DNA of 13,011 bases, taken from NCBI GenBank assembly GCA_038217425.1, contig JBBQPM010000198.1, positions 1 through 13,011 of the forward strand. Reading direction: 5' to 3'. The translations under genes were made by a program, and so were the position numbers. The notes under the pieces are model-generated. The model had not been told where the DNA came from. It was given only the letters and a program-made list of their open reading frames with translations, and made no database searches. This document shows positions 1-6,350 of the stretch, piece after piece (position 1 is the stretch's first letter; each line of letters begins with the position of its first letter). This stretch comes from JAIEPT01 sp038217425 (GTDB lineage Bacteria > Planctomycetota > Planctomycetia > Gemmatales > Gemmataceae).

Positions 1-94
1 GGGGCACGTTTGTAACGTGCCGCGTTTGCGACCTACGGGCATTAGATTTATGTCGCCGGACGTTTCCTCTCACGGCACGTTACAAACGTGCCCC
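1..94. repeat. Nested palindromic repeat element (REP/MITE-like), possibly cut by the window edge
   Basis: Positions 1-22 and 73-94 are perfect 22-bp inverted copies of each other. Each arm is itself a hairpin, GGCACGTT-TGT-AACGTGCC, with an 8-bp stem and a 3-base loop. The 50-bp core between the arms shows no gene. The structure could fold as two small hairpins or one long one, as REP pairs and small non-autonomous elements do. No target duplication can be tested because the left arm begins at base 1. It lies just upstream of the sigma-factor gene, which is one reason not to start that gene at the ATG at 88, inside the right arm. Confidence 0.8.
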
Positions 95-136
95 ACGGGA
101 ATCGTCCGGGCAGGTTCATTGGACTGGGAACGAGAT

Positions 137-165
137 TTGAAGTTGCCGCCCCGCCTGCATATTCT
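137..165 (+). promoter_or_regulatory. Possible sigma-70-type promoter for the sigma-factor gene
   Basis: TTGAAG (137-142) and TATTCT (160-165) are separated by exactly 17 bases. Each matches the housekeeping -35/-10 consensus at four of six positions. The start codon at 208 would leave a leader of about 35 bases. This rests on motif matching alone in a GC-rich region, so it is tentative. Confidence 0.3.
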
Positions 166-207
166 AACTGCTTGCACGGACACACGCGCTCGCCGGGAAG
201 TACGCTC

Positions 208-1107
208 ATGACTCTCCAGGCCGACATCGGCATTCGCGAAGAACTGCTGTACCACTTCTGCCGGCTCCAGCTCCCCGCCATCGTCCTCTCGTCAGATGCG
301 TGCCGAATGCACTTGCAGCGGACGTTCGATCTCTATCGCAGCAAGGACAATGCCAGCGTCACCTGGGACCGATATCTCGACAACCTTTATCCGCTCGATT
401 GGTACGTCACCTCCGCGTGCCTGGAAGGCAACGAACGCGCCTGGCAGCAACTCTTCAACGCCCGCGCCGGCCGAAGCGACTGCCTGCTGCTCGACGCCTT
501 GCGGGCGCGGGCCGTACGGCTTTTTCCCCGCGACGAAGAACGCCAGGAAAGCGCCGTGCAGGAGTTCTGGAGCTTCCTCGTCGTCGCCGAGACCGGCTCG
601 CTGCCGGTGCTGGCGCGCTACGACGGACAACGGCCGCTCGTTCCCTGGCTCATTCGCGTGTTTCAGAACTGGCACATCTCGCAACTTCGTAAGAATTCAT
701 GCGTACAAGCTCTTCCTGACGACGACCTGGCCATGCCGCTCCCCGAGGCGGGGCCCGATTCGCGCTGGCGCGAAGTCTTCTCCCAGGCCACCCGCGATTG
801 GCTCGGCCAAATCCAGGAAGGCGAGATCCTGCTCCTGGGCTTGCGCCTCCGGTATCGCATGAGCCAGCGCGACGTGGCGCAACTCCTCAAGGTCCACGAA
901 GGCACCATTTCGCGCCGCACCGACCAACTGCGCGATCGCTGCCTCGACTTTCTCCAGGAAAAACTGGTGGCCGAGGGCTGGACCGGCAACGGCATCCACG
1001 AACTCATCCAGGCCGAGATGCACCACCTGCTGCTCGACGACCCGCGTCTCTCCGCCCAGCACCTCGCCCAGATCCTCAGCCAGCAGGGAAAGAAACTCCC
1101 CGCGTAG
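208..1107 (+). CDS. Sigma-70 family RNA polymerase sigma factor (ECF-like, planctomycete type)
   Basis: A 299-residue protein with two sigma-like regions. Residues about 115-162 resemble region 2: an acidic/aromatic VQEFW stretch, then LARYDGQRPLVPWLIRVFQN and HISQLRK, like the core-binding and -10-recognition helices. Residues about 205-245 resemble the region 4 helix-turn-helix, with LRYRMSQRDVAQLLKVHEG followed by TISRRTDQLR. It carries about 100 residues before region 2 and a 50-residue tail, both longer than in minimal ECF factors. It would direct RNA polymerase to a specific promoter set in the cytoplasm; no anti-sigma gene is visible beside it. The ATG at 208 was chosen over the in-frame ATG at 88 because 88 lies inside the upstream repeat and would add an unsupported N-terminus. 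A secreted esterase follows after 15 bases, so the two are probably co-transcribed. The sigma-family call is fairly firm; the regulon is unknown. Confidence 0.85.
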   Translation: MTLQADIGIREELLYHFCRLQLPAIVLSSDACRMHLQRTFDLYRSKDNASVTWDRYLDNLYPLDWYVTSACLEGNERAWQQLFNARAGRSDCLLLDALRARAVRLFPRDEERQESAVQEFWSFLVVAETGSLPVLARYDGQRPLVPWLIRVFQNWHISQLRKNSCVQALPDDDLAMPLPEAGPDSRWREVFSQATRDWLGQIQEGEILLLGLRLRYRMSQRDVAQLLKVHEGTISRRTDQLRDRCLDFLQEKLVAEGWTGNGIHELIQAEMHHLLLDDPRLSAQHLAQILSQQGKKLPA

Positions 1108-1122
1108 ATTCGGAGATCCGTC

Positions 1123-1974
1123 ATGCGCCTTGCCCTCTGCCTCATGTTGTTCGCCTCCCCGCTGCTGGCAGCCGACGATTACAAGCTCGGCCCCGATTCG
1201 CAAAAGCACGACGGCGTCCCCGAAGGCAAGGTCGTCAAGTTCAACTGGGACAGCAAGGTCTTCCCCGGAACCAAACGCGATTGCTGGACCTACGTTCCCG
1301 CGCAGTACGACCCCAAGACTCCCGCCTGCCTCATGGTCTTCCAGGACGGCGGCGGTTACGTCAGCGACAAGGGCTCCTTCCGCGTCCCCATCGTCTTCGA
1401 CAATCTCATCCACAAAAAGGAAATGCCCGTCACGATGGGCGTCTTCCTCAGCCCCGGAACCATCCCCGGCAGCGACAAGGACAAGAAGAGCCGATCCAAT
1501 CGCAGCTTCGAGTACGACCGCCTCGGCGATCAATACGCGACCTTCCTCGAGAAGGAGATCCTGCCGGAAATCAGCAAGCAATACAACCTGCGCACCGATC
1601 CCGCGAGCCGGGCCATCGGCGGCATCTCCAGCGGCGGCATCTGCGCCTTCACCGTCGCGTGGGAGCGGCCCGATCTCTTCGGCAAAGTCCTGTCGCACGT
1701 CGGCAGCTTCACCAACATCCGCGGCGGCGACGTCTATCCGAGCCTCATCCGCAAGACCGACCGCAAGCCGATCCGCGTTTTCCTCCAGGACGGTTCCGGC
1801 GATCTCAACAACCTCCACGGCAGCTGGCCCCTCGCCAATCAGCAAATGTACTCCGCGCTGAAGCTGATCGGCTACGACGTCCGCTTCGAATTCGGCGACG
1901 GCGGGCACAACGGCAAGCATGGCGGCGCGATCCTGCCCGATTCGCTCCGCTGGCTTTGGCGGGAATCGAGATAG
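1123..1974 (+). CDS. Secreted alpha/beta-hydrolase esterase (esterase D / enterochelin-esterase-like)
   Basis: A 283-residue protein with a short signal peptide (residues 1-17, MRLALCLMLFASPLLAA), so it is probably exported. The nucleophile elbow is G167-I168-S169-S170-G171, a GxSxG motif, with S169 the likely catalytic serine. Candidate acids are D223 or D227 in the LQDGSGD stretch, and the likely histidine is H262 in DGGHNGKHGG. The order and spacing fit the esterase D-like fold (putative esterase family, which includes Fes-type enzymes). These hydrolyse esters of varied substrates, often plant-derived or siderophore esters in planctomycetes; the substrate here cannot be read. A GGAG ribosome-binding site (1112-1115) lies 7 bases before the ATG and supports the start. 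It lies 15 bases after the sigma-factor gene, suggesting an operon, and a stem-loop repeat follows the stop. Confidence 0.85.
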   Translation: MRLALCLMLFASPLLAADDYKLGPDSQKHDGVPEGKVVKFNWDSKVFPGTKRDCWTYVPAQYDPKTPACLMVFQDGGGYVSDKGSFRVPIVFDNLIHKKEMPVTMGVFLSPGTIPGSDKDKKSRSNRSFEYDRLGDQYATFLEKEILPEISKQYNLRTDPASRAIGGISSGGICAFTVAWERPDLFGKVLSHVGSFTNIRGGDVYPSLIRKTDRKPIRVFLQDGSGDLNNLHGSWPLANQQMYSALKLIGYDVRFEFGDGGHNGKHGGAILPDSLRWLWRESR

Positions 1975-1983
1975 GAAAGACTT

Positions 1984-2065
1984 GCCACAGAGGACACAGA
2001 GAAATGAGGGGATGACGCGGGTTTCTCAACTCTTCTTTCTCAGTGTCCTCTGTCCCCTCTGTGGC
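1984..2065. repeat. CACAGAG-type dispersed stem-loop repeat, copy 1
   Basis: The left arm begins GCCACAGAGGACACAGAG (1984-2001). The right arm (about 2035-2065) ends in its imperfect complement, CCCCTCTGTGGC. Bases 1986-2005 are identical to 9656-9675 in the second copy, so the two belong to one repeat family. Such CACAGAGG-rich inverted repeats are common between genes in planctomycetes and some other phyla. It begins 10 bases after the esterase stop and could form a transcript-end hairpin, but it has no T-tract directly after the stem. Confidence 0.85.
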
Positions 2066-2140
2066 TTGCTCCTTTTTAGTCGGCCGCATTTCTTCTAAAA
2101 CGAACCCTTTGCAACTTCAGCGATTCGAGACGCCGACCTC

Positions 2141-3211
2141 ATGGCCAAGAAACTCACGTACAAGGACGCTGGGCAGGATCTGCAGCTTTACGAGCAAAGC
2201 CTCGCCGGCATGATTCCGTTCATCAAACGCACCCACACCCCGCGCGTCCTCGACGGTTTCGGCGGCTTCGCCAGCCTCTTTTCCCTCGATTACAACGAAC
2301 GCCTCTTTCAGAAAAACTACCGACGCCCCGTTCTCGTCGCCTGCAACGACGGCGTCGGCACCAAGCTCAAAGTCGCCGGCATGATGAACAAGCACGACAC
2401 CGTCGGCATCGACCTCGTCGCCATGTCCGTTAACGACTGCCTCTGCACCGGCGGCGAGCCTCTCTTCTTCCTCGACTACATCGGACTCCCCAAGGACGAT
2501 CCGCCGCTCATCAAACAGATCATCAAGGGCATCAGCGCCGGCTGCCTCGAAGCCGAGTGTTCGCTGGTCGGCGGCGAGACGGCGATCCTTCCGGATTTCT
2601 ACGCTCCCGGCGATTACGACCTCGCCGGCTTTTGCGTCGGCGTCGTCGAACGCGATCGCATCATCAACGGCAAAGGCATCCAGGTCGGCGACCTCGTTCT
2701 CGGCCTCGCCAGCACCGGACTGCATTCCAACGGCTACAGCCTCGCCCGCAAGGTCGCCTTCGATCATCTGGGCCTGAAGGTCGGCGACTTCGTCCCCGAA
2801 CTCGGCAAGACCGTGGGCGACGAACTCCTGGAACCGACCCGGCTCTACACCAAAGCCCTGGAGACCGTGCTGCACCATTATCCCGTCAAGAAACGCGTCG
2901 TCCGCGGCCTGGCGCACATCACCGGCGAAGGATTGCCCGGCAACGTGCCCAGGGTGCTGCCGGCGAATCGTCGCGTCTTCCTCAAGAAGGGGAGCTGGCC
3001 GATCCCGCCGGTCTTTAGTTGGCTGCAAAAATCGGGCGAAATCGAAGACGAGGAGATGTACACCGTCTTCAACATGGGCATCGGCTTCGTGATGATTGTG
3101 AGCCGATTTTACGCCGAGAGCATTCAGCGGCAGCTCTGTGAAAAGCGGTATCCGACGTACATCATCGGCGAAGTGCGCGAAGGGGAGCCGGGCGTGGAGT
3201 GGATGCCATGA
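2141..3211 (+). CDS. purM: Phosphoribosylformylglycinamidine cyclo-ligase (AIR synthetase, PurM)
   Basis: A 356-residue protein, normal length for PurM. It uses ATP to close formylglycinamidine ribonucleotide to aminoimidazole ribonucleotide, step five of de novo purine synthesis, in the cytoplasm. Family marks in order are YKDAGQD (7-13), NDGVGTKLK (69-77), the DLVAMSVND / GGEPLFFLDY region (91-113), VGGETA (143-148), GLHSNGYSLAR (193-203), ITGEGLPGN (260-268) and FNMGIGFVMIV (310-320). These cover both the nucleotide-binding and the C-terminal PurM domains. The ATG at 2141 gives the usual N-terminus shortly before YKDAG. No other purine gene is adjacent. The stop overlaps the start of the following acetyltransferase gene as ATGA, suggesting translational coupling. 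The 75 bases upstream hold no obvious operator. Confidence 0.97.
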   Translation: MAKKLTYKDAGQDLQLYEQSLAGMIPFIKRTHTPRVLDGFGGFASLFSLDYNERLFQKNYRRPVLVACNDGVGTKLKVAGMMNKHDTVGIDLVAMSVNDCLCTGGEPLFFLDYIGLPKDDPPLIKQIIKGISAGCLEAECSLVGGETAILPDFYAPGDYDLAGFCVGVVERDRIINGKGIQVGDLVLGLASTGLHSNGYSLARKVAFDHLGLKVGDFVPELGKTVGDELLEPTRLYTKALETVLHHYPVKKRVVRGLAHITGEGLPGNVPRVLPANRRVFLKKGSWPIPPVFSWLQKSGEIEDEEMYTVFNMGIGFVMIVSRFYAESIQRQLCEKRYPTYIIGEVREGEPGVEWMP

Positions 3212-3678
3212 TCCGCGCCACCACGCCGGCCGACTCTGCCGAACTCATCGCCATCACGCAGGCGACGGGGATGTTTCGCCCGCTAGAAGTCGAGGCGCTC
3301 GAGGAGGTGCTCGCCGACTTCTTCGCAATGAACATCCACGACGGACATCAAAGTTTCACCTACGAAGCCGGCGGCAAAATTCTCGGCTTCGCCTACATCG
3401 CCCCGGCGCCGATGACGGACCGTTCGTGGCATTTGTGGTGGATCGTGGTCCGTAAAGACTGCCAGGCCCAGGGCGTCGGCAGCAAGCTTCTGGCGCACGC
3501 CGAGGCGGTCATCCGCGGGATGATGGGCCGAGTGCTGTTTATCGAAACGGGATCGCTGCCGCACTACGAGCCGACGCGGCGTTTCTATCTCAAGCACGGC
3601 TACGACGAACACGCCCGACTCGAAGAGTTCTACGCCCCCGGCGACAGCATGATCGTCTTTCGCAAGGCGCTTGCGTGA
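3208..3678 (+). CDS. GNAT family N-acetyltransferase
   Basis: A 156-residue, single-domain GNAT protein. It would move an acetyl group from acetyl-CoA to an amine; the acceptor is unknown. The acetyl-CoA pyrophosphate loop is Q86-x-x-G89-x-G91 (CQAQGVGSKLL), preceded by the beta-4 strand LWWIVVRKD (77-84) and followed by helix HAEAVI. The C-terminal signature RRFYLKHGYDEHARLEEFY (about 124-142) matches the usual last strands. The ATG at 3208 was chosen because it overlaps the purM stop as ATGA; a GTG at 3199 would add only three residues. The overlap implies co-expression with purM, but no functional link to purine synthesis is evident. Confidence 0.9.
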   Translation: MIRATTPADSAELIAITQATGMFRPLEVEALEEVLADFFAMNIHDGHQSFTYEAGGKILGFAYIAPAPMTDRSWHLWWIVVRKDCQAQGVGSKLLAHAEAVIRGMMGRVLFIETGSLPHYEPTRRFYLKHGYDEHARLEEFYAPGDSMIVFRKALA

Positions 3679-3692
3679 GCGAAAGAGATTGG

Positions 3693-3749
3693 GAGCCGGC
3701 AGCGCAAGCAAGGATCGGAATCAAGAAACCTTGCTTGCGCTGCGGGCTC
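3693..3749. repeat. 21-bp inverted repeat between convergent genes
   Basis: Arms 3693-3713 and 3729-3749 pair over 21 bp with one mismatch, around a 15-base loop. The arms contain CAGCGCAAGCAAGG and its complement. The repeat fills most of the 83 bp between the stops of the forward GNAT gene and the reverse VOC gene. It could end transcription from both sides, although neither strand has a clear T-run after the stem. It looks like a planctomycete dispersed repeat of the same general kind as the others in the window, but only one copy is present here. Confidence 0.8.
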
Positions 3750-3761
3750 AAGTTCATTGAA

Positions 3762-4148
3762 TCACATGAGCGGCGTTGCGCGCTTGATGAGCTGAACCGT
3801 GATGCCCCACGGATCGCGTAGGAAGACCATCACGTCGTTCGCGGGCGTCGTCATCACTTCCGTCGCTGGCGTCGCTCCCGCGGCCAACAAACGTTTCATC
3901 TCGCCATCCAAGTCTTCCGTCAAGAAGGCAATGTGCAGGACGAGCGGATCCATCGAAAAGTAATCGGGGACCGGCGCCTTCGTGTGGCCGTAGACTTCGA
4001 GCACGGTTCGGCCGACCTCGTCGGCGAGAAAATGCGTGAACGGCGCCTCGGAAAGTTGCCGTACGACCTTCATGCCAAGATGTTTGACGTACCACTCGGC
4101 GAAGCCAATCGGATCCGGAACGTTCAGAGCGACGTGTTCGATGCGCAT
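3762..4148 (-). CDS. VOC family protein (glyoxalase/bleomycin-resistance/dioxygenase superfamily)
   Basis: A 128-residue single-domain VOC protein, a typical size for a dimer-forming member. It opens with IEHVALNVPDP and shows LEVYGH, LHIAFLTEDLD and FLRDPWGITVQLIKR in the expected order. Residues at the four usual metal-ligand positions are H5, E51, H72 and Q119. The last is more often Glu, so metal preference may differ. Members include glyoxalases, epimerases and antibiotic-binding proteins, and this sequence does not decide between them. It begins 9 bases after the DUF1445 gene on the same strand and ends the acyltransferase-DUF1445-VOC unit. The ATG at 4148 sits directly before the conserved first strand. 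Confidence 0.9.
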   Translation of the reverse strand: MRIEHVALNVPDPIGFAEWYVKHLGMKVVRQLSEAPFTHFLADEVGRTVLEVYGHTKAPVPDYFSMDPLVLHIAFLTEDLDGEMKRLLAAGATPATEVMTTPANDVMVFLRDPWGITVQLIKRATPLM

Positions 4149-4157
4149 TGGGGAACC

Positions 4158-4955
4158 TCAGTTTTCCAGGTCGGTGTCTTTCAGATCGGTAAGAAACATA
4201 TGCCCGGGCTTGTGGGTGATGAGCAGCGGCGGCCGGGCGTGCATGGCGACCGCCTGGGGCGTGACGCCGCACGCCCAGAAGACGGGGACTTCGCCGGGCC
4301 GTAGCGTGACGGCGTCGCCGAAATCGGGGCTCGATAAATCGCGAATGCCAATCTCGCCGGGGTCGCCGATGTGAATGGGCGTGCCGTGGGCGCGTGCGAA
4401 TCGGCTGCAGACTTGCACGGCACGGATCGCCTGAGCGCTCGACATCGGCCGCATCGAGACGACCATCGGCCCGTGGAAAACGCCGGCGGGTTTGCAGGCG
4501 ATGTTGGTGCGGAACATCGGCACATTTCGGCCTTCCTCGATGTGCCGCACCGGCAGCCCGGCGGCCAGGAGCGCGTTCTCGAACGTGAACGAGCAACCCA
4601 GCAAGAAGCCGACCCAACCCGCCTGCCAACGATCCGTGACGTCAAACGGTTCGTCGATGAGTTCGCCGTGCTGATAGACGCGGTACTGAGGTACGTCGGT
4701 CCGCAGGTCGGCGCCCGGCGCGACGGTCCTGGGTTCCGCGTCGCCGGGTTCGGTGACGTCGAGCAGCGGGCAGGGTTTGGGATTGCGCTGGCAGAACAGG
4801 AGAAAGTCGAACGCCAACTCACGCGGCACGGCGACGAGGTTCGCCTGCACGAACCCCATGGCGATGCCGGAGGTTTGCTGCGTGAAGGTTTGCTCTCGGG
4901 CCAGCGTGCGTACCTCGAGCCCGGCGGCATGACGAAGGTTCATGGATTGCACCAT
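4158..4955 (-). CDS. DUF1445 / putative hydro-lyase (D-glutamate cyclase-like, YcsI family)
   Basis: A 265-residue protein matching the UPF0317/DUF1445 family throughout: MGFVQANLVAVP (33-44), FCQRNPKPCPLLDVTEPGD (54-72), WVGFLLGCSFTFE (114-126), RNVPMFRTNIAC (143-154), HIGDPGEIGIRDL (195-207) and FWACGVTPQ (226-234), then ITHKPGHMFLTD (246-257). The mammalian mitochondrial relative DGLUCY converts D-glutamate to 5-oxo-D-proline, and Bacillus ycsI sits beside 5-oxoprolinase genes. The activity here is inferred, and no oxoprolinase genes are visible. I prefer the ATG at 4955, which shares one base with the upstream acyltransferase stop (TGATG), over the TTG three bases earlier. This junction implies translational coupling. 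The VOC gene follows after 9 bases. Confidence 0.88.
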   Translation of the reverse strand: MVQSMNLRHAAGLEVRTLAREQTFTQQTSGIAMGFVQANLVAVPRELAFDFLLFCQRNPKPCPLLDVTEPGDAEPRTVAPGADLRTDVPQYRVYQHGELIDEPFDVTDRWQAGWVGFLLGCSFTFENALLAAGLPVRHIEEGRNVPMFRTNIACKPAGVFHGPMVVSMRPMSSAQAIRAVQVCSRFARAHGTPIHIGDPGEIGIRDLSSPDFGDAVTLRPGEVPVFWACGVTPQAVAMHARPPLLITHKPGHMFLTDLKDTDLEN

Positions 4956-6250
4956 CAAATTCGTATGAACACCCGGTTACGATACATCCAGTACAGAATC
5001 AGCCAGCGCAGCAGCAGCACCGTCGCCCCCAGAACGATCGGTTGATACGCCCAGCCGAACAGCTCGAACGTATCGTCGCCCAGATGCCGCAACAAGGGCG
5101 TCGCGAGATCGACGCGCGCGAGACAATACGCGGTGATCGAGTTCATGCCGATCACGATGAGCGGAAACGCCCAGGACTTATAGCCGAGCACGTCGACGAT
5201 CCAGAAGAAGCCCGCCGTGAAGAGAAAACACCAGCCGCCGGAGAAGAGCACCCAGGACGGCGTCCAGATGCGCTTGACGACGGGGCAGATGCCGAGCGCC
5301 CCGAGCAGCCAACCGGAACCGAGTCCGATGACGCCGGCAAGGACGAGCCAACGGATCTTCGCGTAATCCGACCAATCTTCGCGAAGCAGGCGGCCGGTGA
5401 TCAGGCCCAGGAGCATGGTCGCCAGGGTGGGAATGAAGTTGAGCGTCTGGTAGCCGCCGGTGTTGAAGACGTGGTTGCCGTCGGCATCGAGACCGGGATC
5501 AAGAATCGGCGTTTGTCCGGTCGAATCCTTGGCGACGGCTTCGACGTTGTCGAGTTTCTTCTGCTTGTCGCGGGGATTGCGGGGAAACAAATTCAGGAAC
5601 CAACGATCGTACTGCGTCGCCGCGTTCGCGTTGATGTTCCAGTGCCCGGCGAAGCCTTCTTGCCAGTTCCGCGCTTTGAAGTCGGCATTCGCGGCCATTG
5701 TCTTTTGGCCCATGGTCCGCAGATCGATCGGCTCGGCGGGGAGCGGATAGAGGGCGAAGAGCGTCCAGTAACCGACGAGGATGGCGGCGCACACGACCCA
5801 GGCCAGCCAGCGCGGCCCCTTGCCGATCAGGAAGAGCGCGAAGTAACCCATGCCGATCTGCGAGAGCGTGTCCTGGAAGTGAAACGACGTCTGCCGTTGG
5901 CCCAGCGAGCCGAGGAAGATGCCCAGCGCGATGAGCAAGATCGAGCGCCAGAGCGCATGCAGCGCCAGGCCGAGTTGCGATTGTCCGCTGCTGGCGCGAT
6001 TGGCGAGCGAGAAGGGCAAGGCGACGCCGACCAGGAACGAGAACGACGGCTGAATGAGATCGTGCAGCGTGCAGCCGACCCACTGGACGTGCGACTGTTG
6101 ATACGCCAGAAATTCCCAGAACGACTTGCAACAGGTCGCTCTCGAGGCGACGATTCCGGTGCGCAAGACTTCGGCCAGCATGAGAAACATGACCAGGCCG
6201 CGATAGGTATCGATGGAGGAGAGACGCTGCGGAGGGGTGGCGCTGGCCAT
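4955..6250 (-). CDS. DUF5009 / heparan-alpha-glucosaminide N-acetyltransferase-like membrane acyltransferase
   Basis: A 431-residue multi-pass membrane protein with about ten hydrophobic segments. Hallmarks are SIDTYRGLVMFLM (12-24) in the first membrane helix and then HVQWVGCTLHDLIQPSF with SFLVGVALPFS (54-81). H54 in the HxxWxG stretch appears to match the active histidine of lysosomal HGSNAT, which moves acetyl from cytosolic acetyl-CoA onto terminal glucosamine across a membrane. A hydrophilic insert at about 185-265 probably faces outward. It may acetylate a sugar of the envelope or an imported glycan; the substrate is unknown. It leads a three-gene unit, with its TGA overlapping the DUF1445 start by one base. 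The ABC permease gene ends 100 bp upstream, so a separate promoter is possible. Confidence 0.82.
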   Translation of the reverse strand: MASATPPQRLSSIDTYRGLVMFLMLAEVLRTGIVASRATCCKSFWEFLAYQQSHVQWVGCTLHDLIQPSFSFLVGVALPFSLANRASSGQSQLGLALHALWRSILLIALGIFLGSLGQRQTSFHFQDTLSQIGMGYFALFLIGKGPRWLAWVVCAAILVGYWTLFALYPLPAEPIDLRTMGQKTMAANADFKARNWQEGFAGHWNINANAATQYDRWFLNLFPRNPRDKQKKLDNVEAVAKDSTGQTPILDPGLDADGNHVFNTGGYQTLNFIPTLATMLLGLITGRLLREDWSDYAKIRWLVLAGVIGLGSGWLLGALGICPVVKRIWTPSWVLFSGGWCFLFTAGFFWIVDVLGYKSWAFPLIVIGMNSITAYCLARVDLATPLLRHLGDDTFELFGWAYQPIVLGATVLLLRWLILYWMYRNRVFIRI

Positions 6251-6270
6251 GACGATTTCCGATGAATTAC

Positions 6271-6294
6271 CGAGCCGCGACCGTCAAGGAGCGG
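6271..6294. repeat. Short GC-rich interrupted palindrome, possible dispersed repeat
   Basis: CCGCGACC and GGAGCGG flank a GTCAA loop in the 100-bp gap between the permease stop and the acyltransferase start. The stem is interrupted, with CCGC/GCGG and CC/GG pairs. The sequence resembles a repeat I associate with planctomycete intergenic regions, but only one copy is present here, so family membership is from memory. It could influence the acyltransferase leader. Confidence 0.4.
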
Positions 6295-6350
6295 GCAACG
6301 TAGATACGGGAGAGTCAGGAAGTTTGGCTGCGAAAGATGATTGTACGCGG

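Noticed and set aside
88..207. A 40-residue N-terminal extension of the sigma factor
   Set aside because: It would start inside the palindromic repeat and the added sequence is not sigma-like; ATG 208 is the better start.
697..1920. A 407-codon reverse-strand frame opposite the sigma factor and esterase genes
   Set aside because: It has an acidic, Ala/Val/Glu-rich composition with no recognisable motif, and mirrors codon bias of the two real forward genes. The same applies to the 303-codon frame opposite purM.
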